From contig CM040087.1 in NCBI GenBank assembly GCA_022496805.1, positions 33,318,253 through 33,382,252 of the forward strand: 64,000 nt of DNA. Reading direction: 5' to 3'. Positions 10,436 through 22,247 of the stretch are shown here, piece by piece. The position numbers and the translations under genes are program-made. Numbering within the stretch: the first letter of the stretch is position 1; each line of letters begins with the position of its first letter. This DNA comes from Pohlia nutans. Taxonomy: Eukaryota; Streptophyta; Bryopsida; Bryales; Mniaceae. The notes under the pieces were generated by a model. The model searched no databases. It saw only the letters and a list, made by a program, of their open reading frames with translations, and was not told where the DNA came from.

Positions 10436-12115
10436 CTTTACTAATTTTTTTCACTTTTGATGTGGTACGATGAACCCTCTTTGATTTTACAACCCAGGGT
10501 CTACAAAATAGTTTGAATGTGTTACAAGTGTCTCATGATGAAAATTTGGTTGAATTTTAGCATTTCTAATAAACATGTACCCCTAGTAATTTGGCACATT
10601 AGCAAAAAAAATTCCCTTGGCTTAGAAAAGGTTGAATATTGGTTGAAAACTCATTCATTTATTAAACAATGCAAGTGTCATAAATATTTTATTTGTAGGA
10701 ATTGATATACTTCTTAGTCTTCTGCAATCAAACAAGCATTTATTGACTCCTTGAGGTCACTTTGGAATCGATTTGAGAATAAACATTATTAAGTATTATT
10801 TGGAGGAATATTTTGGAATTGATATATAAATGAAAGTTTTAGATTTTGAATATTAAATTCTATTTGCACTGTTAGATTCATCAATGTTATCACCAATATT
10901 CTATTATAAAATTTGAAAGTTAAAATTAAAAACTCCTTTCAACTTTGATTATAAAAATATATATTAATATTTTTTGAGTTAAATACAACATTAATATGTA
11001 TGATTCATTTCAAAGGTAGTTTAGGCTTTTGACTGGGATCCTAATTCATATAACTTCAATAATTCATAACTTATTTATATAATATCAATTAGTGCATTGG
11101 AATCTACTAAATAGGTTAATTTATCTTTTATCTTTCCTTTTATCTTGTTCTCTTTCTTGTCATCTTTCTTGTCTTCCTTTAGTTTTTTATTTTATTTTAA
11201 GAACGGCGTGTTTAAAGTGTATGTTTGTAATGTCAGTAATCCAATGCCTATCAAACAAAGGGTCATTGGAACAAAGCTACTCTCCTCTATGAGTGAAATT
11301 ACTATGGTTTAATAGAAAATATCACTGAACGGGGAGTTTTCCAAGGGAACCAGCTAAAATTCAATATTTTACAAACACAATTGGTTTGAGATAAGAACCC
11401 ATCCGATTGTTACTTGTGTCACCTAGGTATCACCCAAGTATCACAAAATTTACCTAGATTTTAGCCTAAAACTATGAGTTTCTACTAATAATTTGGCAAT
11501 TCCATTTAGTTGATTTTACACTAATTGCTATAGCTCCCCACACATTGGCAAATATAATCTTAAAAAAAAAATTAAAAATTCCAAAATTGTAGAAAATTTA
11601 TCGTTAGTTTTATTTTTTTAATTTTTTTATCTAAATGGAAAAAATCTCAACTAATGGAGATAGTTGACAAAGTTCTAAAACTCATGGTGTGTAACACTTT
11701 TTTGGTGTGTAACACTTTAATTTTTGACATTACTTGAACATATGCCAATTCTTTTTCTAAATTACACTTTACTAAATGTTTGGCTACATGGGTTTTTGAG
11801 GTGATAACAACTCATAAATTGCATGCAATTTATTAATATTGAACCAACTTCTTTCCTAGATTTGAATTTTGGTCCCACCTTTGTAAGCTCAAACCAAACC
11901 AAAGAGCAAAATTGTATTTTGCACCTACTAAAATGTGTTTGATTCCTTGTTGTTTTTTATTGGTTTTATTTTATTCCAAGTCAAACACTTGAAAGAAGGT
12001 TTTAATTCCATTGGTTGTATGCAAACAAATTGGGAGGGTAAACAAAATAAAATCAATTAGTTTATTAACTATTTATTATATTTACATAAAAACTTGATTA
12101 TTATTTTGAACTGAA
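10436..12115. other. AT-rich intergenic region with degenerate repeat fragments
   Basis: No gene is supported. Positions 10790-10985 resemble the interior of TTAA family C (compare 44960-45160), but no termini are found. The rest is low-complexity A/T-rich DNA with short spurious frames. Confidence 0.5.
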
Positions 12116-12232
12116 GGCCTCTTCACACTAGAGGCAAGAAGACGTGAGGAGAGAAATTTGAGCCAATGGGAGGCTTAGAAACTAAGAAGACCAATTTCTC
12201 ATTGGCTGAAATTTCTCTCCTCACGGCTTCTC
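12116..12232. mobile_element. Palindromic fold-back element, family P copy 1
   Basis: GGCCTCTTCACACTAGAGGC begins a unit in which GTGAGGAGAGAAATTT...CCAATGGGAGG is mirrored by CTCATTGGCTGAAATTTCTC and CTCCTCACGG. Nearly the whole length can fold into one stem. The right terminus is incomplete. Related copies are at 13007 and 45591. Confidence 0.65.
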
Positions 12233-13006
12233 AAGGAGACACATGGTGCTTAATGACAAGAAGTACCCTTATTCGGCATAATGTTCTACTTAGCCCTTTG
12301 TCAGGGTTTTGAGTGCATGAAAATTTAGTTGCATTTGTAAAATAAAATCGAATATTGTTTTACAAACACAAGTTAGGTTCTTTAGCCCTTTTGCTATGAG
12401 TGCACGAAAGATAAAAAAATTCAATGTAATCAATGTAAAATTGCTAATGTGATTCTTGAGGCAGGTTTACTATTTCCAACCCTCCATCATCATTATGTAT
12501 GAAAATAATGACGCGGCATGTCCAATATTCTAGAATCCGCTACAACAATTCTTGTGCAATGATTCTTATTCCAAAGTAATTTTGCAAAGGCTAAAGAACT
12601 TTAAGGCCCCGACTCTAAATCCCCTCCTTAGATGTTGATGCAAACACTGTTCACCCAAGGGCCACATTTTCTGAAATTTCCATTTCGGTCACACTAGGAT
12701 CTTTTTTTGTCAATTGTTTTTGCAAATTTGAAGCCTACAACTCAAAGTTGGTCTTGGGGACCCCCTCGAGAATTTTAAACTTTGAAAGAGGAAGTTATTT
12801 TTTTAAGGTGGGCTCTTACATGCACAAAATAGGAGGCAGATTTTGTCCTCTTGCATTAACATCTAGGCAATCGAGGACCGTATGGGCTGACGCACCTACA
12901 AAACAATTACCCTATAATTTTTTGGTATTTATCTAAACGCATTTTTAGAAAACACGTGGAAGTTAGCTCTTGTAACTTCCTACTAAACCTACTGAGGTAC
13001 CCAACT
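12233..13006. other. Intergenic region, no gene recognised
   Basis: No coding exon or complete repeat is supported between family P copies 1 and 2. The frame at 12748-12936 shows no motif and has AT-rich composition. Confidence 0.4.
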
Positions 13007-13120
13007 GGCCTCTTTACACTCGAGGCGAGAAGCCGTGAGGAAAGAAATTCCAGCCAATGAGAAATCGGTCTTCTCAGTTTCTAAGCCTCCCATTGGGTGA
13101 AATTTCTCTCCTCGCGGCCC
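13007..13120. mobile_element. Palindromic fold-back element, family P copy 2, in the Aha1-like promoter
   Basis: Starts GGCCTCTTTACACTCGAGGC and ends CTCCTCGCGGCCC, with the internal mirrored AGCCAATGAGAAAT and CCTCCCATTGG. It ends 253 bp before the ATG at 13374. It carries CCAAT and ATTGG motifs that could serve as promoter boxes; this role is inferred. Confidence 0.65.
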
Positions 13121-13373
13121 TAAACACGACTTTCAAGAGGAAAAGCGACGACCTAGATTCACGGCGCCCCAACTTCTCGTCGCCTTCCGTGCCCCTCCCC
13201 ATTCCTTCCCTTCCTTCCTTCATGGCGGATTCTTCAAGACCCTTCTAGAATCCCTCGCTCCTTCCTGTACACATTGCTCGCCATCGCTCATCACCCTCGC
13301 AATCCAGCATCATCGCAAGCACACGCACAGGCACAGACAGACAGAGAGACGAGAGGCGAGCTTTTGAGTGGCT

Positions 13374-13988
13374 ATGGCGGAGGCGAACAATGATCCGGCG
13401 ATGACTGCGGAGCCCGAGGAGCAGCTTAAGAAGACGTCCTCGTACCGCTACTGGGTCCGAAGCTCCACCACGACGGCCTCCAAGGAAATGCCCCGCCCCT
13501 TGACGGCCTCCGAGGTCCAATCCAACGACAACAACAAAACCCTAGGCTCCAAGTGGAACCAGGCCGGGACGTGGGAGGAGAAGGTGCTGAGCTCCTGGGC
13601 CTACAGCCGCGTCAAGGAGCTTCTTCCCACCGTGGAGCCCGTGGAGCTCGACGGCAACCGCACCGCCCGGGTCGTGGAGGTCACCAGCTGCAGCGGCGAC
13701 GCGTCCATGGTCACCGTGCGGCAGCGCAAGCGCGTGGGCTACTCGTTCGAGATCGAGATGAAGTACGTCGTGAACAACATGGACGCCGACAACAAGGCGA
13801 TCGAAGGCAAAATGAAGGTCCCCGAGGCTTGCTATGGCGAGCTCGATGATCTGGAGTTGGAGGTCACAATTAACGCTGCGGCCGATGTGAAAGACTCTGC
13901 CACCGTGAAGAAGACGTTGACGAAGCTTTTCTTGCCGAAGATCCGGCGGAAACTGGAAGAGTTCGAGGCTGAGTTGAAGGAGAGGTAA
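13374..13988 (+). CDS. Aha1 N-terminal domain protein (putative Hsp90 ATPase activator)
   Basis: Single-exon gene of 204 residues. Members of this family bind the middle domain of cytosolic Hsp90 and stimulate its ATPase. Residues 1-55 are polar and probably disordered. The Aha1_N domain occupies about residues 57-203. It starts at SKWNQAGTWEEKVLSSWA, a variant of the family NxNxWhWeek motif, continues with VEVTSCSGDASMVTVRQRKR and YSFEIEMKYV, and ends in the LTKLFLPKIRRKLEEFEAEL helix. The C-terminal Bet v 1-like AHSA1 domain of full-length Aha1 is absent, as in the short plant form represented in Arabidopsis by a roughly 200-residue protein. The ATG at 13374 is preferred to the upstream GTG. 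The gene is GC-rich and its 3' end is partly duplicated downstream. Confidence 0.9.
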   Translation: MAEANNDPAMTAEPEEQLKKTSSYRYWVRSSTTTASKEMPRPLTASEVQSNDNNKTLGSKWNQAGTWEEKVLSSWAYSRVKELLPTVEPVELDGNRTARVVEVTSCSGDASMVTVRQRKRVGYSFEIEMKYVVNNMDADNKAIEGKMKVPEACYGELDDLELEVTINAAADVKDSATVKKTLTKLFLPKIRRKLEEFEAELKER

Positions 13989-14773
13989 TGAATGGCTGGC
14001 TGGCAACAACATTTTGAACTCCGTCGCCACCTTTGATGATTGATGATCCTTCTCCGGTTTAGGGTTTGTAATTTCGATTGATGATTCTCTCGGTGAATGT
14101 TATTGCATTTAGGTCAAATTTTTGCCGCGTTGTGATTGTTGTGGCGCGGAAGATGGTCCCCGATCAGGTCACATTATTGATGATTCTCAAAGAGAAGAGT
14201 TAGGTGTGGGAGAGAGAGAGACAGAGACAGAGAGAGAGAGAGAGAGAGAGAATGGTTACCTGAACCACATAGGATATTGATGAGATATATTTGTCTTGTG
14301 CTTTACGATGGATTTATGACTAACTACACAGGATCGAAAGTATTTCTAATTCAACATCATATCGATGCTTCAAATCAACGTTGAACCTCTGTTGTGTTGG
14401 AGTTTGTGAATGAGTTTGTGAATGAGTTAGATTACAGCTTTGATGATGATGGAGTTCAAGGCCGATTTGAAGGGGAGGTAATGAATGGTTGGCAACAACT
14501 GATAATCCTTTTTCGGTTTAGGGTTTGTAATTTCGAGTAGCAAGGGATCGTTAACCGTTGATGATTCTCTCTGCATTTATGCAAGGATTTTACTGTATGC
14601 AAGGATCTTCATGTTGAGATGGATTTAGTGAGGATTTGGCTTCAGATTGCCGCGTTGTGATTGTTGTGGCGCGGAAGATGGTCTCCGATCAGGTCACATT
14701 ATTGATGATTCTCAAAGACAAGAGTTAGGTTTGGGAGAGAGAGAGAATGGTTACCTGAACCACATACGATATT

Positions 14774-15106
14774 AGGGGTTGTCACACATCCTCTGAGAAT
14801 GAAGTTTCTTTGAAGAATGAGAGAAAAGAGGAACCAATAGGACATGTTCTCCATGAAGAAAGTGTTACACCCCTTTTGTGGTATGTGGAGAATGAGAATG
14901 AAGAACAGAGGTTGTTAGTTTGTCACACATCCTCCAAGCATGGGCCATTCTCCATTATGCATTCTTCATGCCCATTCTTCACCCACGGAGGAAAAGAATG
15001 AAATTTCTCTATCTTTAGAGAATAGACCCTCTGTCATTAAGGAGAGTGTGCCATGTCCCCATTTTGTGAAGACTATGAATGGGGTGGAGGATGTTTGACA
15101 ACCCCT
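14774..15106. mobile_element. MITE with 20-bp TIR and 3-bp ATT duplication
   Basis: Inverted ends AGGGGTTGTCAMACATCCTC match at 19 of 20 positions. ATT flanks both sides (14771-14773 and 15107-15109). The unoccupied paralogous site at about 14273 reads GATATTGATGAG, with a single ATT, so the insertion and 3-bp duplication are seen directly. A 3-bp duplication is typical of PIF/Harbinger, though the usual target is TWA. No transposase. Confidence 0.8.
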
Positions 15107-15200
15107 ATTGATGAGATATATTTTTCTTGTGCTTTATGATGGATTTATGACTAGCTATACAAGATTGAAAGTTGATTTTCAATCTAATATCAGGCTTGAA

Positions 15201-15285
15201 TGTAGTATCGGGAACCTCCCGTGTATTATCCCTTGTGGAATGTAGCCAGGGGTACATTTGCCGAGGTGAGGTTTCGGATACTACA
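15201..15285. mobile_element. Small 85-bp fold-back insertion
   Basis: TGTAGTATCGGGAACCTC at the left pairs with GAGGTTTCGGATACTACA at the right with two mismatches. It interrupts the duplicated Aha1-like 3' flank; the other copy lacks it. Confidence 0.6.
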
Positions 15286-15751
15286 TGTGTCTACATGTGT
15301 CCCCAATATCATATAGATGCTTCAAATCAACTGTTGTGTTGGAGTTTGTGAATGAGTTGGAAGATATAGCTTTGATGATGATGTTGAGTTGACATGTTTT
15401 TTGAGGTTTTCATCGAGAGAACAAATATATGGATGGGAGTGAAATAGAAAGATCATACACTAGGGCTATATTGTAAATGAGATAGCCATAACCCTAATTT
15501 TTGGACTGGTTCCGTGCCAATACTGTACCGGGGTTGTAATTGTGGCGTGAGATGTTTACTCGAGGCTATACGGTTTTATAGTTGACAAAATTTCGCAGCT
15601 CTTCATATCCTTGACGGATTTTAGATGTTTCCTTTATGCAAATGTTGTCCAGGGGGTTGAATTAATTTTGTTTGGAAATGTAAAGAATACTAAATTGCAT
15701 CACTTCAAGCGTATGTTGGAGGGTGATTTGTGGTGGATGTAAGTGCCTTAA

Positions 15752-16298
15752 CCCTTTAAGGTCCCAGTTCAACACTGTTTTCAAAGATTCGTTATAAAAT
15801 GTTTGATGAAAACTGATAATGGAGTTGATGTACAAAGAAAAGTTGTAAATGTCAATGTGAAGATCACATCTGTACGGTTGGATTTATCATGTATTTCTTT
15901 AATATATTTTTTTTATTGATTTTGCAAGGTTTTCTCTTGAAAATCAATTAAAAATCATGAATTAACGGAGTTTGTAAGAAAAAAATTGTGATGATATTGG
16001 AAAAACATGCACTACGAGATAATGTGGTTTCTATTATTTGATTTTACTTATTTTGAAAAATCATCTTTAAGGTCTCACTTTTTGAACTAAGAATGAAACT
16101 TGACATAAACCACTTGTGTTTTTTTTTTTTTCCAAAAATCATAATAACCTATTTTGAAATTCAAAACTGTACAAAGGATAGCCAGCTTGCACAAGAATCA
16201 TGAGAAATTTTGGTGGATGAAAATTGTCGAATTTGGATTGAATCTGAACCGTCTAAATCTATTCAACGTCCAATAATTGGACGCAAGCGCTGAAAGGG
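15752..16298. mobile_element. TTAA element, family B copy 1
   Basis: Flanked by TTAA (15748-15751) and TTCA (16299-16302). The left end is CCCTTTAAGGTCCCAGTTC; the right end is AAGCGCTGAAAGGG. It serves as the intact reference for copy 2, where two other elements are inserted at internal TTAA sites. No ORF. Confidence 0.8.
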
Positions 16299-16302
16299 TT
16301 CA

Positions 16303-17702
16303 TCAACTCTCTATCACTATTCTTGTTCACTTTGAAATTGGGAGGTTGTAGACTACTATATGGTAGATGCATCCCTATTTTTTTTCAAGAGACAAGATTT
16401 TGGTTTTTTATACTTCAATCTGGTTCTTTGAAAAATTAGGACTTGAAAAAATAGGAATGTATAGGTTTACTATTCTTTGCCTTATATTTCTATGGTCTAT
16501 TGACCCATTTGCATTTAGTGGTAGGAGTAGTGTCAAAATTGTCAAAATTCTTTTGACAATTTTGATTATAAAAAAGAAGAAGGTACAAGTCATATCCCAC
16601 ATTGGTTTGGGACTACAATTCCTCATTGGTTATGTAGTAAAAGGGCACAATAGTTTATTTCCCATAATTGATTTGGGATTGTCATTGTCCTTCCTCATTG
16701 GTGTCATTCTTCATTGGTTATGTTGTGAGGGCACAATAGTTTATGCTTTATAGTCAGGTTGGGACTATCATTCTTCATTAGTTATGTAGTGCATAATTTT
16801 TGACATTGTAGTTTGTAAGTGCTTACACATGCATAATATTATTGCTTTAGTTTTGTAGGATTGATACCAATTTGAGTATAAAGCATTAAAATTTTATCTG
16901 CATCAAATTTTGGAATAAAATTTTGGAATGGAATCTTGAAATCACATTCTTCTAGTTTGTTTTGACACAATATTGTATCCCTTTAATTCCTAAAAGTCCA
17001 ACCAACCCATATGGGGTTGATGGATAAAAAAATTCATCCATGTTTCCTTCCTCATGGACCTCTTCCAACCATGAAACCTTTTTGGGAGATATTTCATCAA
17101 ACTGTTGTTCTATTCAACAATTGGATTTGGTGTTACTAGAGTACATATTTATTTAAAATTACAAATACAAAAATATGTGAAATTTAGACCAAACCAAAAT
17201 TGCATTAACTTTAGTTCAAAAGTGACCTTGCAAAAATGAAGTCATAGATTTGAGGAACAAAAAAATCTCAAAAAATTACTATATCAAGAGTATCTCATTT
17301 CAAATCCATTTCAACAAGTTTATTCAAAAATATTAATATTTTGTTTATAATCAAATTTAGAAGGAATTTTAATTTTAACTTTAGTGTAGCACCCGTTTTT
17401 TTTTACAAAAGCAATCTTCATATTTAATTATCATATTGTAGCACACTTTATTTTTATTTAAGCAATTTTATGTTTAATAAATGTGTTGTAATTGATGATA
17501 GTATAGCACGTCTGCAAAATATTCCAAAACATCATTGTAGAGGAGTCAAATTAAAGGGGTAAAGTTCAAATTAAAGGGGAAAAGTGCAAAGTAACGGAAC
17601 ATTATTTGTTTCCCAACCCCAATACCAAATATTGAAACTGCACCTAAATCTTTTTTTAAGGTTGTAAATCCAAATGAATTGATCAATCAAGTTCTTGCTT
17701 TT
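16303..17702. other. AT-rich intergenic region with family C remnant
   Basis: No gene supported. Positions 17095-17380 match the interior of family C (GGATTTGGTGTTACTAGAG and following) without termini. Short direct repeats of an ATTGGTTATGTAGT-type motif lie at 16590-16790. Confidence 0.45.
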
Positions 17703-18033
17703 ATACCGTATGTGGAAGGCAGGGTCGGCAAAAAATAATTACCCCAAAAAATGCTGAAAAAATAAATAAATTCATTCCTGTAAGTATTTTGTCAAAATCA
17801 ACAAAAATAAAGTCAACAACAAGCCAAAAAAAAAAAAACAAAAAAAGAATACACTCAACAGAAATTGTAGACAAAAGATAAAATAAAACGTTTAGCCGCC
17901 AGGAAAAAAAATAATGTTAGCTATTAATAGCCAATTTCTTAATAATTACTTTTGCAAGTGCCGACCTCCACTGCTTCAACTTTTATTGATTATTCGACAT
18001 GAAAGTGCCGACCTTGCCTTCCACATACGGTAT
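17703..18033. mobile_element. TIR element, family G copy 1
   Basis: ATACCGTATGTGGAAGGCA at the left mirrors TGCCTTCCACATACGGTAT at the right. The inverted match extends through GGGTCGGCA. The interior is AT-rich. Its reverse complement resembles 52955-53384. Superfamily unassigned. Confidence 0.65.
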
Positions 18034-18119
18034 CATGTTTCAGCACTCCATATGGTCACAATTACACAACCTCAAATGGTCAGACATAAGGTCCAACTGA
18101 AGTTATTTGTTTGAATGTA

Positions 18120-18185
18120 TTAAAATTTAAATAAATATACATTGACATTTACAACTTTTCTTTGTACATCAACTCCATTGTAAAG
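18120..18185. repeat. Family B terminal fragment
   Basis: ATTGACATTTACAACTTTTC and CATCAACTCCATTG match the reversed left part of family B (compare 39110-39160). Only about 65 bp remain, so it is a relic. Confidence 0.5.
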
Positions 18186-18578
18186 CAATCCCTGAGATGG
18201 ATGGATGGATGGGTAAACAATCTGCTGAGATAAGAGTGACAACCCTCAATAGCATTTCTGAACACCTCAATCACGTCATTCTATATGTTCCCTACCACAA
18301 GTGAAAAAACAGAAGAAAAAGCCTCAAAGAAAGTGGTCGTCACAGCAGTGTTTTCAAACATGGATAATAACCTTGAAACACCACTCCAGTAATGGTATTA
18401 GAAACCAAGAATGCCCTTCAAAATATAAATGGGTATCATCCACCTCATCTGTAGGTGATCTATTCTGTTTCTCTGCATTAACAGATTACCTGTAATAGAA
18501 CCTCTAAAGGAGCAAGGAAACTCGAAAGAAACTACTTATTTTGGACAAAAATGAAACTGAAGCAACAGCTGAATTCCA

Positions 18579-20617
18579 CTACGAGTCCATACCCAGTTTG
18601 CCAGAAGACGGGGCCATCCATCTCCCAGAGTTGTATACATTCTGGCCCACTTTCCAGCCAGGCACATTGGCCATCACCTTAGCTTCCTCTTCCAAAAGCT
18701 TATTCTTCTCCCTAACAAACCTGCGTTACACACAAAAACCTCAATGGATTGGAGAAGTCGGAAATTATATTTGAAAAAAAAACAATCATAGCAGAGACAG
18801 TGACAAAGTGACATCAATCATGATGCTTAAACATTCCAGTAAGCAAACTGCAGATATTAGCTCCTCAGTGATTGAACTAAAGATAATAAATAGCCAATTA
18901 TAGTAATATCCAAAACATATCTACGGTTCAAAAATGTAGGGCATGATTTCTCTTTCATATGATAGTAGCTACTTCTGGCCATTTAGGTTAAAAAACCAAC
19001 CAAGCTAGGACACTCCAATCAGGGATCTAGAATATGATCCAGAAAAGCCTGTACATAATCGATTCTGCACTGCAAGAGTGACTGTTGATGTCTTAGTGTA
19101 GACATACGGTATTATATGTAAACTATGCACCTCGCCATTACAGTTAATCTATTCAGAGAAAACGCAGCGATACTAGATGTAATTACGACGACCTAATACT
19201 AAAAATACGCTGATCTAACATTAAGACTAGAAACCTTAAGAAAGATACTCCATTGAGCAACGGAAAGAGAAAATAGTGTTTACAAGAAGAAACTCAACAT
19301 GTAAGCTAGAGGATATAAAACTGTCAGGCACCTAATCCCATCTCCTATACTGACTCTTGACAACTCATCAATTCATTCGCTTGGTTAGACTTATTAGCAA
19401 GTGGAGAAAGCATGACTCAGTAAAATGTCTATCGTCACTGATCTTTGAATGGAAATGGGGTTGTCTACTGTATAGTTGTCTACAACCTCCCACTTTCAAT
19501 GATTGCATTAGAAATTCACAGAGGGATTAAAAAAAAATGATCTCAACAGATTTGACTCCCATACCCAAGGTGATAGCTCTATACTGATCTCCCAAAAACC
19601 ACACTCCTACATATTGGATAAAATGCTTAAAGTGATGCAACGCAAATAGTATCCACTCCCTTATTCAGTGCTGAAAAATACATCCGCATTATTTAGTGTC
19701 ATGTGCATTAGTTGTTAGCACTCTGCTCCATGTCCGCCCCATAACCATCCTGTTGTACCAGAACCCTAAACCTCAATTTGCGAAACCAGAAGTTAAGAAT
19801 CAAACCTTGCATCCTCCTCAGCTTGAATTAGAGGTAAAATAGCTTGCCTTGCCGCAATCTTCTCAGCTTTCAAACCCCTATCATACACAAATATGATTTA
19901 GGGCAAAAGAACGTGATACCGGCATTTTAACATTGACAACATTATCTAACCAATCAAAGTTGCAGTGAGATTCTTCTGTATTAAGCAATCCGCCAGCCGA
20001 ATCGAACAGTTTTTTTTCTTAAAAAAAGTGAACATGAGATAAATGTTATACATATGATTTAGGGCAAAGAAAACGCGACACGGGCAATAACACGATATGA
20101 CCAATTAACCCCTAAACGTCTAAAATGCACAGTATGGATATCTGCAACTTTGTAACGCTGGCATTTTCTCATTTTACCTCGGTTTTCTGATTAATATACA
20201 TCATTTTAAAGCTCTTGTTCTATACTACAAGATCGACGGTGTCGATCGTGTCAAACTGAAGTCATTTTCACACAAACAGATGCTTTCCAGCAGGGGGTCC
20301 AATTTTCCTACACTACAGAAAACACACAGTGGACGCTTAGGGATTAAAGTAGCAGTGAAATTCTTGAGGAAGAATAGGATTTGTTTAGTGAAAGAAGCGA
20401 ACCTGCGATAAATGTTGCCCTGGCCAACTTGGTACATTCCCCATCCGATGATAACAGAGGAGACGAGGAGCACGGTGGCTCCGCTAGGCCCGGTATTGGC
20501 AATCCTCCGCGCATACCGCACAGCAGGGAAGCCGCCCGGCGGAGGTCCGTCCTGCAACACGGGCATCTCCTTCACGCTGGTCATGCCCTTCTGGCCTCGA
20601 ATCGTAGTCTCCGTCAT
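18579..20617 (-). CDS. NDUFA13: NADH:ubiquinone oxidoreductase subunit NDUFA13 (B16.6 / GRIM-19)
   Basis: An accessory subunit of mitochondrial complex I in the inner membrane. Exons 20403-20617, 19806-19877 and 18579-18720 join in matching phase (both junctions phase 2) to give 142 residues, the usual plant length of about 143. The N-terminus has [20 protein letters not shown] and [14 protein letters not shown]. One membrane segment, about residues 47-66 ([19 protein letters not shown]), is followed by the basic [21 protein letters not shown] helix. The C-terminal [16 protein letters not shown] block is the plant family signature. No cleavable presequence is seen, as expected for this subunit. 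The ATG at 20617 gives the conserved MTE start. The 3' intron of 1,085 bp holds no recognised repeat. Confidence 0.95.
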
Positions 20618-21018
20618 CTTGACCTACTTGCTCGCAACAGAAAAAAACAAACGCTATAGGGAGAAATTCACGCTAGCTCTAAAATGGATTCGTGAAATGG
20701 AGAATTGTGAGGGGATAGATGGAAATCGTTCCGCGAAAACTTTCCTCGTGTGCGTCCGACTACCGCCCGAACGCAGCCGAGGAAACTCCTCGATCATACG
20801 GGAGAAGCTGCTGCGAGCGATGGCTAGGGTTTCGAAAAGACATCAAAAATGGTCCCGCAGTTCCAAGGCAAATCGGTAGAGGAGGTCGATTACGCATGGA
20901 AACACCCCTGTCTATTTCTTTTGCTTTTCTCTCGATTTCTTTCGATTTCTTTCGTTTTCATTCTTTCTTTCTCCGTTGGAAAGAGAAGGTGTAGAGGGCC
21001 CTTTGTTTAGCCCTTTAA

Positions 21019-21935
21019 CCCCTAAAGGACCAGGAGGACACATTGTGTCCACGAATAATTTCATTACTTGAATAATTTGTTTGGATTTCATAATTTGACC
21101 CAATGTTAACTAGAGAATTGAAAATGTTTGTTTCAAGAACACAAAATAACTTCAAGATTTGCAATTACGTTGATTCATTCATTGGGAAAAAACTAAAACG
21201 TCAACGTAGGTGAACCTGGGACATAGTAGTTAGGGCGGTTGATGACTTGGAGGGCGTTTTCACACTTGGACGTCACATTTGTAAAAAAAAAAAAGTGTCC
21301 AGTATGTAAAATATTTTCCAATACTGCATCATTAACACTATAAAATAATTACGGAAAATGTTTAAATATATTTTAAATGGAATCTTTTCAAAATAATTGG
21401 AATCTTTTTTACATATTTTATATTATTTGGGAATATTTGGGAATATTCCAAATATATATTTGAATTCTTTAAAACATTTTTGCAATGTAAAAATTAATAA
21501 CGATCACAAACACCGGTTCAACGAGTCACCAACAAGTCACCTCACCCAAACATAAATCTTTGAGAATCAATCATTGTTGTTGTATTTAGTTTTAGAACAC
21601 AATTTTTTGTGGGCACCTAGATATAGTACATCTTTGTATGCTCCTACACTTTCAAACGCTAATCATGGTTTCTAAATTTATGAGAAAGTTTGCAATGAAT
21701 GACCTATTCGTTTTATTCAAAATTTTCAAAAATCAACTTATGATCAAACCTTATAATCATGTAATATATACGATAGATTGTTCTGAAAATTAATGTACAG
21801 TCTCATAACTAAGTCCTTTATGAACTTCAACGGTGAAGTTTTCTACATGAATACCAATCAAGAGATACAATTGCCTTTCTGAAAGCATCACGAGAAAGTG
21901 ATAAAATTTTAGGAATGAGCATGGTCCTTTAGAGG
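21019..21935. mobile_element. TTAA element, family A copy 1 (nested in B2)
   Basis: 917 bp between TTAA (21015-21018) and TTCA (21936-21939). The left end is CCCCTAAAGGACCAGGA followed by the palindrome GGACACATTGTGTCC; the right end is GCATGGTCCTTTAGAGG. No transposase frame. The element is the near reverse complement of 22248-23163. Confidence 0.85.
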
Positions 21936-22247
21936 TTCAGGTCCTGATTCAACACTGTTTTCAAAGATTCGTTATAAAATGTTTGATAAAAAATTAAAAT
22001 GGAGTTGATGTTCAAAGCAAAGTTATAAGTATCAATGTGAAGATAACATCTCTACGGTTGGATTCATCATATTTATTATTAATATTTTTAAATTAATTTT
22101 GCAAGGTTTTCTCTTGAAATTCGATTAAGAATCCAAAATTAACATTAAAATTTTTAAAAATACTGTAATGAAATTAGAATAACGTGCACTACAAGATGGT
22201 ATGGTTTTCACTATTTGATTCTACTTATTATGGAAAATCATGTTTAA

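Larger units (their letters stand above)
13965..15400. repeat. Tandem duplication of the Aha1-like 3' end and flank, with insertions
   Basis: The last codons and 3' flank (from about 13965) recur from about 14450, with the stop context GGTAATGAATGG retained, the GCCGCGTTGTGATTGTTGTG block at 14102 and 14648, and the segment at 14269-14450 recurring at 15110-15380. The second unit is split by a 333-bp MITE and holds an 85-bp fold-back element. GA-rich simple repeats occur at 14212-14250 and 14734-14748. The duplicated 3' end is a gene fragment, not a second gene. Confidence 0.8.

Noticed and set aside
13542..14030. 162-codon antisense frame over the Aha1-like gene
   Set aside because: Shadow of the GC-rich coding strand; His/Leu-rich and without a domain.
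16585..16610. ATCCCACATTGG resembling the plant snRNA upstream element
   Set aside because: No TATA box at the right spacing and no snRNA sequence follows; the motif recurs locally as part of a repeat.
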